A stretch of DNA of 64,000 bases from Oscheius dolichura (lineage: Eukaryota; Nematoda; Chromadorea; Rhabditida; Rhabditidae), in contig OW051493.1 in assembly GCA_932521035.1 (NCBI GenBank), positions 1,178,001-1,242,000 on the forward strand, given 5' to 3'. Positions 22,201 to 31,768 of the stretch are shown in pieces; within the stretch, counting starts at the first letter, position 1, and each line of letters starts with the position of its first letter. The translations under genes were made by a program, and so were the position numbers. The notes below the pieces were generated by a model. That model saw only the letters and a program-made list of their open reading frames with translations. It was not told the DNA's origin and did no database searches.

Positions 22201-23989
22201 ATGAAGCAACTTTTCAATGCTGTAAGTTTTATTTTTTTTTAAATTTGACAAGTTTCCGTTCAGAAAATGGTAGAATCCATGGAGGACAGCCATGTAATCG
22301 TTTTGATCGAGTCAATTCGTGATTTTCCTCAACTTTGGGATCCGCTGAACCCGGATCATGGGAGAAAAGATATTAGTCATCAAATTTGGAACACTATCTG
22401 CAATCGGTGTGCTACTTACGGCGTCATCTTGACTGGTGAGTCATTTTTCGATATTTTTGCTTTTTTTGAAGTTTTTAGATACGTTTATAAGGGAAATAAG
22501 GCCAGATTTTCCATTCAAACGTTGAAAAACTCCGTTGGTTCCTAATTTCTGCCTCTATTCCACGCTTTTTTTTCTGCCAATTTTCAAATGTTTCGGGGCG
22601 AATTTGAATTCTCTCATAAGAGTAAGTCTATGTTGTCATGTGTCACAATAGATCGACAAATTTAAACGGAAACCTTTTCATATAGTCCATTTCCACCCTC
22701 GGGTTTATTCCAACGGGGATCATTTAATACTTTGGCCAGCAGAAACGTCCGCATTTCAAATTCGATTTGAGGATCAGGCAACTTTTGCTCGTTAGATTCC
22801 CAAATGGTCCCCATTGGAAAGTACATGAGGTTGTAAGCGGGACACAACTCCTTCTGTGCCTTGATCCCTCCTTCGCCGCGGGTTTCTTATTCTTTTAGAG
22901 CTTGAAGAGGAAGAAAAGCTTCTTTTCACCCTCTTTCTCGTAATTTTGATTGATAAACTACTTTTCACTCATCACATTTTTCTCTTTGTTTTATGATGCA
23001 TTCAAATATTTCCATAATGCAGATGAAGTAGTACTCTCTTCATTTTGGCGCCTACAAACCACCCAAACAAAATCCTTTAGTTTCGCCGTAGAGCGCACTT
23101 TCTTTCCTCCGTTATCTCCAAAAATAAGCCTCAAAAGAACATGCTACCCTTTTACAATTAGTGAATACGTGTTTCGGAGCTATAACGAGGTCTAAAAAAG
23201 CGAAAACTTTCCGTCCAATAGTCTGTTACCAAAGTTCTGTGTTTCGCGGTCTTTTATCATTTTGAAAACAAAAATGCCCCCCTTATTCTCATTTTACTGA
23301 TTTTCCAATTGACCAGGAACAAAATTCCTATCTTTCCTATTAAAATACGAGCTATAATTTCTATCAAACCCTCTCAAATTTCAGTGGAAGAAGCGAAAAG
23401 AATTTGGCGTTCGTTGCGGGACACCTACAAACGGATTCGAGCAAAATCTGGACCCAATGACAAGGTCAGGTGGCGATTCTTCAGCGATATGTCCTTCCTC
23501 CCTGCCAATCTTATGGAGTAAGCTATTCCATATTTTTTAAAATTACATTTTTCCTCCATTTTCAGCGCCCTGAACGGGACAACCAATCCGGCGCCGAAAA
23601 GACCCGCCCAGATGGAATTATTGGAGCCATTTCGGTACTTTTTTTCTGAAATAAAAAGGAAAATTCCTTTCAGAGGTCCTCTAGAGATGCCGAATTCTAG
23701 CTCCTCCTCGATTATGGAACCGATGCCCGTCAAAAGGAAACTGATCCATAAGAAACATGAATTGGAGGAGATAAAGATAAAAAAGGAGCTCCTGGCTATT
23801 GAGAAAGCCCAAATGGAACTGAACATGAGAAAACGACATCTGGAGTTGGAATTACTGGAACTGAACTGCCGACATGAGACGGAATTGCTGACGGAGTCGA
23901 TGGAACAACAGGAAAAGGAGGCGGGAAGGCTGGAACCGGAACTATCGGCAGTTATCAAGGCGGAAGATCTCTTGGGTGATGATGAATAA
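22201..23989 (+). CDS. MADF-domain coiled-coil protein
   Basis: A putative nuclear DNA-binding or adaptor protein of 249 residues. Exons are 22201-22221, 22264-22435, 23385-23517 and 23566-23989, in phase. The MADF fold (residues 8-110) shows the start VLIESIRDFPQLWDP, the tryptophan helix HQIWNTIC, and AKRIWRSLRDTYKRIRA with the following basic segment. The C-terminal half is a charged helix of about 90 residues (KHELEEIKIKKELLAIEKAQ and onward), predicted to be a coiled coil. The tiny first exon gives MKQLFNA before a perfect GTAAGT donor; translation could instead begin at the Met of the second exon. A 39-base GT..AG stretch at 23635-23673 is in frame and was kept as coding. A family D element fills part of intron 2. 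Target sites are unknown. Confidence 0.82.
22678..22832. mobile_element. Family D inverted-repeat element in MADF intron
   Basis: It begins TATAGTCCATTTCCACCCTC and carries the inner pair GGATCATTT / AAATGGTCC flanking GGCAACTTTTGCTCG. Other copies are at 36205-36378 and 47097-47262. It has no coding capacity. Confidence 0.65.
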
Positions 23990-25164
23990 AGTTTGACTGT
24001 TTTACTGGGCATATTTTATGGATCCGGTTGGGGCAGTAATGAAATTTCAAGTCATTTTCAGCATCGAGACTTCCTAATTCATTTGTGGGTCATCTTTCTC
24101 CCGTAATTATCCGGAGAGGGGGATTTTTCCCCTAGAAAAGGGCGTTCCTTGACACTTCTCCGGATAAATCTCGGAATCAGATCATTGGAAACCATCTTGC
24201 CTGTGGCCGTAAGAAATAAACTACCCGGGAACCATCCGGATAAAAGTGGAAAACCCGAGCTCCCATCCAGAAAACGTCCACCTTTCGAAACATTCAAACA
24301 GGGAACGATTTTCTTGTCCAAATTGCACAAATTACGAGTCAAATTATTTGTCACTCTCTACTGAATAACATTGTAATAATAAACTTTTCACGAGAACTCA
24401 AGAGTAACAAGGAATAGTAGCCGGAAGCGAGCTGTTGGTCCGGGTAAAATTTTACCAACTCGGCAGACTTCTGGCCCGATTTCTTATCGAATTTTTACCC
24501 AAACGGTTGTCTCCCTGCCGCGAGGCTTCCAGTTAGTTGATTTCTTACGGCCACTGGCTTCCTAGCTCTTCGGAAGGCACTAGGAGCCGAAATTCATCCA
24601 CAAGATCCCTCTCTTCCATCCTGGAAAGCATCCGAAAACTTTATAGTATACAGTAGGCTCTCCGGAATCTTATGAGGTTTCTAGAAAGCCTAGAACTTCC
24701 CATCCAGGAAGAAATTGGAGTCTACCACTCCCAAAACCAAGTCGAGGAGCCTTTCTGCTTTCTTGACCACAATAATGACTCCGGAGAACGAATGGAGCTC
24801 CTTCGAGAAGGGAAGAAGCTCTGGAGATCTTTTTCTTTTCTTATGGATACTGTAGCCCGGTCCCACAACGAAAAGAGTATTCCTTTTGCTGATTTCTGTA
24901 GAGGAGACGAGATGGTGCGCTGCTTCCGTCCAAATTCAAGAAGTTTTTGATCCATCCTTGTCCATAAATGGACTGACACGTAATTCCCGGAACAAAACAC
25001 GAGTACCCCGCTCCACAAGTTAAACAAGGGCAAAAAGAACACATGGTATCCACCATCAACTCCTCACTTCATTCCGAAAATGACACAGATCACATTAGGG
25101 AAGAAGTGGGAGCGGGCCCTGTAGTTGGCGGCCAGGATGGGGAGACGGACTTGATCGTCGGACC
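23990..25164. other. Gap between converging genes, no clear gene
   Basis: The MADF gene and the cysteine-rich gene converge here. The block 24149-24600 contains repeated words (GGCCGTAAGAAAT twice, TCCGGATAAA twice) that suggest a decayed repeat. A minus-strand frame at 24841-25059 is cysteine-rich at its start (CSFCPCLTCGAGYSCF) but has no splice or signal context, so I do not call it a gene. Confidence 0.45.
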
Positions 25165-28100
25165 TCAGCGGGTCGTCGTGTCACCTCCTCCAGTAGTGGT
25201 ACCGCCGCCGCCAGTCGTCGTTCCGCCGCCGGTCGTCGTCGTGTCGCCGCCCTTCTTCGACTTCTTCTTATTCTTCTTGCGCTTGTCGCAGAAGTTGCGG
25301 CTTCGGTACATCAAGAAGAACACGACGGCAAAGATGCCGCTGATCAGCGACACAGCTCCGCAACCAAAACAGCCGTAGAGCAGCGCCTGGTTCAGCTGCT
25401 TCGGAGGACGATTCGTGACTCTCGTCTGGGTGATGCAAGTGGCGTCTCCGCTGATGGGGCCGCGATAGGCACAGTTCCAGATGTAGCCGTTGAAAAGGGG
25501 ACTGACACAGTCCGCGCCCGTAGACGTCTTCATACAGAACTCATTACCAGCTGCTTTATTGCCTAGATTGTAGCTATCGGGCCCTCCAAGAATATAGCAG
25601 TGCTTATCCACGTCATCGCAGTATCTGTCAAAGAAAATGTATGAAATTAGTAAATGGCAAAAGCAAGTAACGCGCGTCGGCTGAACTACAGTAATCCTCC
25701 TATTTGGGATAAATCCTACTCTAATAATAATGGGCAGATCTCTGTCTGTCTGTCTGTCTGACCTGTCGTCTGTACGGATTGTCCGGTCAAATGAGAGAGA
25801 AGCAGAAAGTTTCGACCGTCTGACCTTATCCGACTGTCAAAGGTTATTCGACAAGAAAATAACTAGAACAGCTTTTTGGGAAGGGGGAGCCGGCGCTGTC
25901 GACTGTTTTTCGACCGAGTTGTTAACCCCAGCGCCGTCGAAGACGGCCGCAGGCATACTTGTATCCGTCTAACTTATTCCCGCGAGAAAGACAGCGAACA
26001 GTTTTTATCAAACAAAAATTCACAACTAAAGATCACTCACTTGCCGTATCCGCCACACTCCTTACTATCCTTGCATGGCCAGGGAGGGTGCACCTTTACC
26101 GATTGGAAACTAGCCGGTACCTCTTTGGTGTCCCAGACCCACTCGCCGTCTTTCTTAATGGCTTTTGGCGGACAGCAACGCTCCACCCCCTTCTTGTCTT
26201 TGATGCTGTACTTCTTGGCCTTCGTCGGGTTGAATACAGAGTTACTCCACATGCAATTAGGATCATTAAAGGGAACCACATCTTTGAGCGGAGTATGACC
26301 GTCGGGACAGAGCTCAGTATCACAGCAAATGCCTGGAAAACGGTCATCAGAGGCGGAAAAAAACAGCAGCTTACCGTTACCGGATTTTGGGTCGTCAAAG
26401 CAATATCCCTTCTTCGCACAGGGAGCCCTGTACAGAGGATCTTCCGGCTTGCCACATTGAATTGGTCGGTTGTTAGAGTCCACGAGGGGTGCTCCCGTCG
26501 CCTTCTTATTCCCAGCAAGAGCTTCACAAGTATTTGTGCCAACAGTCACAGTTCCGTATTCACAGCAGACATGCGTTTTTTCCTGTGTACTGTCGGTAGC
26601 ACCAGTGAGAACAGAAACTAAGATCCGGGTGGTAGCATCACTGGTACAGTTAGCCAGCTTGGCATTGATCTGTCCAGGTTGGGTAATGTGTGGACTTCCG
26701 GCAAGGGCCGCTGTACACTCCGGCTCATAGGCCGTCTTATCACAGCACAGGCTAATCTGTTTTGTGGCGTCGGGATGTTTAGCGCCCCAGACACAAATGG
26801 CATTCGGATCTGCACAGTCCGCGGAAGTGCTGCAAGCGAATTGGCCACTTGTAGAGAGGGTAGGCCAAATAATTTTAGTCTTATCCTTGTGAGGACATTG
26901 AAGCTCTGAAAAAAAGGCAATTATTATGTACGGTAATCGAAAGTGTAGAAAGTGAAAGGACATAAACTCACTTTTGAAGCAAGCCTTGCCGGTGCCCTGT
27001 TCGTTATTGTCGACTGCACTGACAACATCGGCGCAGAAGGAATCCGGGCCACAGTCGCCATCAGCCGCACAGCTCTTGTCCGACAGGTGTCCGTAGGTGC
27101 TTTCCAAAAGCGTCGGGTCAAGAGGGGTCGTCTGGGAGAGCTTGGCCTTGGCTGAAAAGAAGAGATAATTACAAGCGAACGAGTCAATCCTTACGGCAGC
27201 ACACCTTTCCATTGTGGAGGTGCGTAAGCTTATCGCCAAGAGCGGTGCATGCATTTTTCCAAGACTCTTTGAAAGATCCCTCAACGCTATCCAAATTCCA
27301 ATCGGTCACAGCTTCATCGTCCGGAGACTGGGTCCCCTTGATAGTAGTGGCGACAGCTTTGAAGCCATACGGTAAGAAGCCACCAGGGCACATATCAGTA
27401 TCGGGTATTTCTAAAAGGATGGATAAATCATATAATCTCGAATGGTCGAAAGATTTCAGTAGAAATTAAGGATTGAAACTCACCACAGCAGGCGTTTTCC
27501 CTCGGATCATTCGCCCTCCGACCACAAACAGTTTTCTCCGCAGGCTTACAACGTCCTTTGTTAGTCACACAGGCCTTGAAGTCATCGGGACTCGATTTAA
27601 ACGTGGCACCAGCAGTTTTACACGTCTGGTCACCTCCCGCTACCGTAGGACAGCAAATATCCAGGTCTTCCCATAGGGCAGACTTTGCCGCATCCGTCTC
27701 CTTCTGGTATTCCGCATCCTTAGCGGTAAACGACTCCCTCAGACAGAACATATTGCGAGAACAATCTTGAAAAGCTGTAGCACAGGAGACGTGTCCATCG
27801 CCGTCTTTTTCCAGTGAATAGCCTCCGGGGCAAACTGCTGCAATGTCTGAAAAAAAATGTTATTTACTAATGAAATTTGTCGATTGAAAGTTAAAAGTGA
27901 CGCTAGATCAAATTAAAATGGTTTCTTACTGAGGCAACAGAGGTAAGGTTTATTATCAACAGGAGCGCCAGTGCTTACATCCACAAAAGCTGCCAAGAAG
28001 GGTCTCTTGGCCAAATTCGCCTTCTTGCAGACGTCACCCGTACGCAGTCTTTCCGATACATCCACATATTGTATATTGGCGCCGGAGCACTTTAAATCGT

Positions 28101-28236
28101 TCACTATTTCGCTAGGGATGTCAGCCAAGACGCTTGGATCACCATTATGGACGTCAACTAATTTCGGGGGGTCGCCTGTGGCATGAGCTAAGTTGGCATA
28201 CAGTAGAAGCGACAAGCTAATGCAATAGAATCGCAT
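25165..28236 (-). CDS. Large cysteine-rich type I membrane protein
   Basis: A 782-residue protein of unknown function. Exons in transcript order are 28236-27930, 27846-27484, 27410-27195, 27151-26972, 26905-26375, 26332-26041 and 25624-25165. The first five introns are phase 1 and most fall just after a Cys-Cys pair (LCC, NACC, KVCC, GICC), so the ectodomain looks built from repeated shuffled modules of about 60-120 residues. A signal peptide opens it (MRFYCISLSLLLYANLAHA). Near residue 715 one membrane span (GAVSLISGIFAVVFFLMY) is followed by a basic stretch (KRKKNKKKSKK) and a threonine/glycine tail (GGGTTTGGGGTTTGGG). The short intron at 26333-26374 (42 bases) is in frame and might be retained. 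I do not recognise the module. The ATG lies 14 bases after a TTTTCAG, compatible with trans-splicing. Confidence 0.85.
25885..25965. repeat. Dispersed 80 bp repeat, copy 1
   Basis: GAGCCGGCGCTGTCGACTGT and CGCCGTCGAAGACGGCCG recur at 39975-40038 with few changes. The internal words CGGCGCTGTCGA and CGCCGTCGAAGACGGC give it partial dyad symmetry. The copy here lies inside the last intron of the cysteine-rich gene. Confidence 0.6.
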
Positions 28237-28319
28237 TGTCACAGAGTTGTCTGAAAATGGAGTATGATAACAATTACAGATAGTGAAGCGGTAATGGGAG
28301 CAAGTTTTCGATGCTTACA

Positions 28320-28990
28320 AGGCACACACGGTAACAAAGCGTGCGCCCTGTTTACGAAGAGGCGCACCGTTTATGAATCGTGTCCGCTGTTTACAGAGAG
28401 TGCGCGCTGTTTACAAGCAGCGCATGCTGTTTACGGACAGCGCGCGATGTTTACAAAGAATGCACTCCGGTTACAAAGAGTGAACGCTGTTTAAGAGGTG
28501 CGCGCACGCCGTTTACAGAAGGAGACGGTGCTTACAATGTGCGCAAGGGCTTGATAACAGTGCACGCTGTTTACATGGCGTTTACAAAGAGGGTATGATG
28601 GTTACAAAGCGTGCGCGCAATGTTTACAAAGGGTGCACGCTATTTACAAGTTTACAAGCTGTTTACAAGCAGCGCACGCTGTTTACAAAGCACGCACGAC
28701 GTTTACAATGAGCGCGCACGCTGTTTACAGAAAGTGCACGATGCTTCCAAGGTGCGCACACTGTTTACAAGGCACGCAGGGCGTTAACAAAGCGTGCGCC
28801 CTGTTTACGAAGAGGGCGCGTAGTTTACAAAGCGCAAGATCTTTATAAACAGTGCGCTCTGTTTACACGGCGTTTACAAAAAGGTTACGATTGTTACAAG
28901 GTGCGCAGGTGCCGTTTACAAGGAGCGCACGCTGTTTACAGGCAGTGCAAGCTGGTTACTGACGGTACAATGAGCGCCTACCGCGTGCGC
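28320..28990. repeat. GTTTACA minisatellite upstream of cysteine-rich gene
   Basis: About 670 bp of imperfect tandem units, mostly 26-32 bp, each built as GCGCACGC-TGTTTACAAAG with drift (for example GCGCACGCTGTTTACAGAAA and GTGCGCGCAATGTTTACAAA). The array starts about 85 bp upstream of the start codon of the minus-strand cysteine-rich gene, so it occupies its promoter or outron. The T-G-T-T-T-A-C core, repeated over 20 times, equals the forkhead consensus (RTAAACA on the other strand), which may be chance. Confidence 0.85.
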
Positions 28991-29408
28991 GCACCAAATT
29001 TGCTAGCTAACAAGAATAACAAGAAAAAAAGCAGCTGCGATAACAAAGAAGCAGTAAAAAAAGACAACCCACCTCAGAAAAAGATGCGAAGGTGTAGCTG
29101 TGTTTTTAGAGACGGACAAAGCGCAAAATGATTTTGCAGGCAGACTGGCGGAATCGGTGGTTTATATAGGAAAGTGGCTAATCCTTTTGGGGCAGTTAAT
29201 CTTATTCCTAGTAGTTTACAGCGTTTTGACAATGTTTTTACCGGAAAATTGACCGAATTCTGGTTTTTTGACCGTTTTGTCGCTTTCGAACTGGTAAAAA
29301 AGTAAGTTAAAGTCTATATTTCTTTCGCTTGTAATTTTCCCCGAGCTGAGTTCTATTGCTGGTCGATTAGGCGAACTCTTCTGTTCGCAGCGACTGCTCC
29401 AGTTCATA

Positions 29409-30685
29409 ATGGTAAGGAACGCGATTTTTGAGAATTTTGGCCGGGGAAATGACCGTTACCGATGGAAAATAACGTTGCCGAGCTGTTTAGAACCCCTGGA
29501 GAAAATTTTAGCGGATAAAATCCAACCGGGAAGCTGCTTTTCACAATTTTATAACGGGTAATAGAAGTTTAGCGCGCGCGCCACACTCGTAAAATCTCGG
29601 CAGCGCGCGGAATTGGAAACGAGCTGGCGCGCAGTAACTAGAGGGATTGCTGCCGAGATTTTACGGGTGCGCGTGCGGCGTAACACCAAAATAGAGGGTT
29701 CTTAATTATTATTTTGGCTTATTCAGACGGAAATTCACCAGGAGGACCCGTACCACTGGGCTGGGATCCACTACCGTAACCAGCAGCCGTGCTACTCCTA
29801 CCACCGTCCGCCGCCGCCTCCTCGGGCTCAGAATATCTACCAGCGTCCGTGTATGCCGGGTCCATTTCCTTCCGTCGTGCCGAGGACTCCGTACCCGTCG
29901 CCGGTTTCTTCTGCTCTCCATCAGCCCTACAACAATATTCAACCGCCGCCGCCGGTTCCCCAGCCGATTTGGAACGAGACACGCCAAACGCCGGTTAGTA
30001 TTACCCGCGATTTTTTCTCTCTATAATCAACTTTTTCAGGAAAATATCATGGAAATCGTTGGGACGCTGTTTTTGAAGAAAGGCACCGATCTGGCCGGCT
30101 CGATTCAATTGGGCAGCGAAAGATACAGCAAAGTGATCACGGCAAAACAACTCGGACCGCGAAATACCACCACCATGGTCAGTTACTCGCCTGTTTTGTT
30201 GACTGAACCCTTTTGAAATTTTTGAAGCTTGAAACAGGCGTTTTTTGGCGGTTTCTTGGGAGAAGATGCGGATTATTTGGGTAAAGGCGAAAAGAACAGT
30301 CAGATCGAGCCATTTTCAACAAATAGGGTGGTTGATTTCTATTTTCCCCCATCAAAAACAGAAATTCAAACGATTTTTTGGGCGGGAAGGGATTCATAGT
30401 TGAGCACACAGCAAGTCGGAGGCCGGAAGGTTCTTATATTCCAATTTTGTCAATTTCAGATCGCGATGAAGGTCATCAACACGGGCAAGGTGCAGGACGA
30501 TTTTGTTTTTCTGCCTCGGGAGATTGAATGCTGGCGCCAGGTGGACCATCCCTACCTGGTGAAGATTCTCGGCCACTACGAGTGTCTGGGACACGTCTTT
30601 TTGACCATGGAATACGGTAGCCGGGGAGATTTGCTGCGCTACGTCCAGAAGAACGGCCCCCTGTCGGAGAGACGCGCGGTGGATT
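29409..30685 (+). CDS. TSSK-like kinase, N-lobe only
   Basis: A partial Ser/Thr kinase gene. Exons are 29409-29411 (ATG directly before GTAAGG), 29727-29993, 30040-30177 and 30460-30685. A proline-rich N-terminus (RPPPPPRAQ, IQPPPPVPQP) precedes a kinase N-lobe with LGSERYSKV as glycine loop, IAMKVIN with the ATP lysine, LPREIECWRQVDHPYLVKIL with the alpha-C glutamate and the hinge VFLTMEYGSRGDLLRYVQ. The LPREIE and GDLL words are typical of testis-specific kinases. After the last donor (GTAATG) I find no exon for the catalytic loop or DFG motif before the next gene. The gene is therefore either truncated or uses distant exons. A weak relic of a later kinase exon lies at 31239-31300. The one-codon first exon is inferred; the frame is open upstream only to the acceptor. 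Confidence 0.6.
29578..29685. repeat. Family B-like inverted repeat in kinase intron 1
   Basis: The arms CACTCGTAAAATCTCGGCAG and CTGCCGAGATTTTACGGGTG face each other around a GCGCGC-rich centre. The arm core equals family B (CCCGTAAAGTCTCGGCA) but the centre differs, so it is a diverged subfamily. Confidence 0.6.
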
Positions 30686-31087
30686 GTAATGAGTTTTGTA
30701 ATAATTTCACTTATTTTGTACGAAAACTATAAAAGTAATTCGAAGAACAATTGGAAGATAATGACCTTACAAGTTTTATTGCCGTAATGAAGCAGTTCTT
30801 TTCTTCAAAAACTACCTTGACCCAAATCTTTGCTGGGTTATTTGCTTCAAGATAGGTAGATAAATTACAGTGAATTGTGTTTACCAATCGTTGAACCGAA
30901 TATAGTTTTTTATTGCAAAAATGGCGACTACTTCCTTTTCCATCCTTCCTACACGTTCTTTGCCAAAAAATAACAGACATTCTAAAAAAGGATTGAAAAC
31001 TTTTGATGGTGGTGGATAGGGAAGTTTTCAAACTTCGGTAACATATTTTTTGAGTGAAAAATCGAAATTTTGAAGAATTTTTTCTGG

Positions 31088-31150
31088 TCGCTTCCCGATG
31101 GTCCGATCCCCTGCACCCGTAAAGTCTAGGCAGGAGGATCATCTTTATTC
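31088..31150. mobile_element. Half family B element
   Basis: Only the left arm (TCCGATCCCCTGCACCCGTA, AAGTCTAGGCAGGAGGATCA) and the start of the core (CATCTTTATTCAAAA) are present. Confidence 0.6.
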
Positions 31151-31238
31151 AAAATCCAGATCCATCCTTTTTCAATTTGTTTTTACCATTATTACCATCG
31201 CTGTTGGATAAAATCCTATAATTTCCCCCTTCGTTCAG

Positions 31239-31300
31239 AAGCGGCAACTACCACTACCCGTCGGGCTTGTCCATTTCCGAGAAGTGTCAATTGCTAAAAA
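31239..31300 (+). pseudogene. Possible kinase C-lobe exon remnant
   Basis: After a TTCGTTCAG acceptor the frame reads SGNYHYPSGLSISEKCQLLK. This resembles the segment before the last helices of TSSK-type kinases (FP..LS.ECK.LI..ML). No donor or stop in the right place follows, and the exons that should lie between this and the N-lobe exons are missing. If real, the kinase gene has lost its central exons. The match is short, so confidence is low. Confidence 0.3.
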
Positions 31301-31768
31301 TGGATTTTTTCGTTAATTTTTTTCTCTTACCGTGTAATACCCATTTTTTCTTCTTTCTAACAATCATATCCCAACTAATAAACATCTTATACTCAATAAA
31401 AACATGAAAAATTGAAAAAGAAAAAGAAAAGAAAACGCAGCGCGAGCTTGAATAATTTAAAGGGCTGGGAAAAGGTCCCGTAGCCGGAAAACCCGAGATT
31501 GGAAACGGACTATATGTAATGTGTCCTCTAGTGTTTACCCAATTTTTCAAAAATTTATTCGTTTTCCGAAGCGGCGTCAAGTTTTCCCCCCATCCGCCGT
31601 TTCTCTCGCCCGCCAGGGGGTAAAGCTTGTTTCTTCCCCCCGGGGGCCCGTCGAGTGACCCCTAGTTCAGTCCGCCGGATCGTTTCTTCTCTTCTCTCCC
31701 CGTCTCACACCTGTCATTTATCTAATCCTTGAAAGCTAGCAGTCCGAGGAAAGGAAAGAAAGCGGAAA

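Noticed and set aside
23635-23673. A 39-base intron in the last MADF exon
   Set aside because: GT..AG borders exist, but it is very short and in frame without stops, so it was left as coding.
24841-25059. Small cysteine-rich secreted peptide gene (CSFCPCLTCGAGYSCF)
   Set aside because: The cysteine cluster is suggestive, but there is no signal peptide, no splice site and no family match; too weak to call.
26096-26730. Long frames on both strands inside the cysteine-rich gene (for example 26470-26730 plus)
   Set aside because: They are shadows of the cysteine-rich exons, caused by the high GC content there; the minus-strand exon chain closes in phase.
28320-28990. CRISPR-like array
   Set aside because: Units vary in length and sequence without constant repeats and unique spacers, and the setting is eukaryotic; it is a minisatellite.
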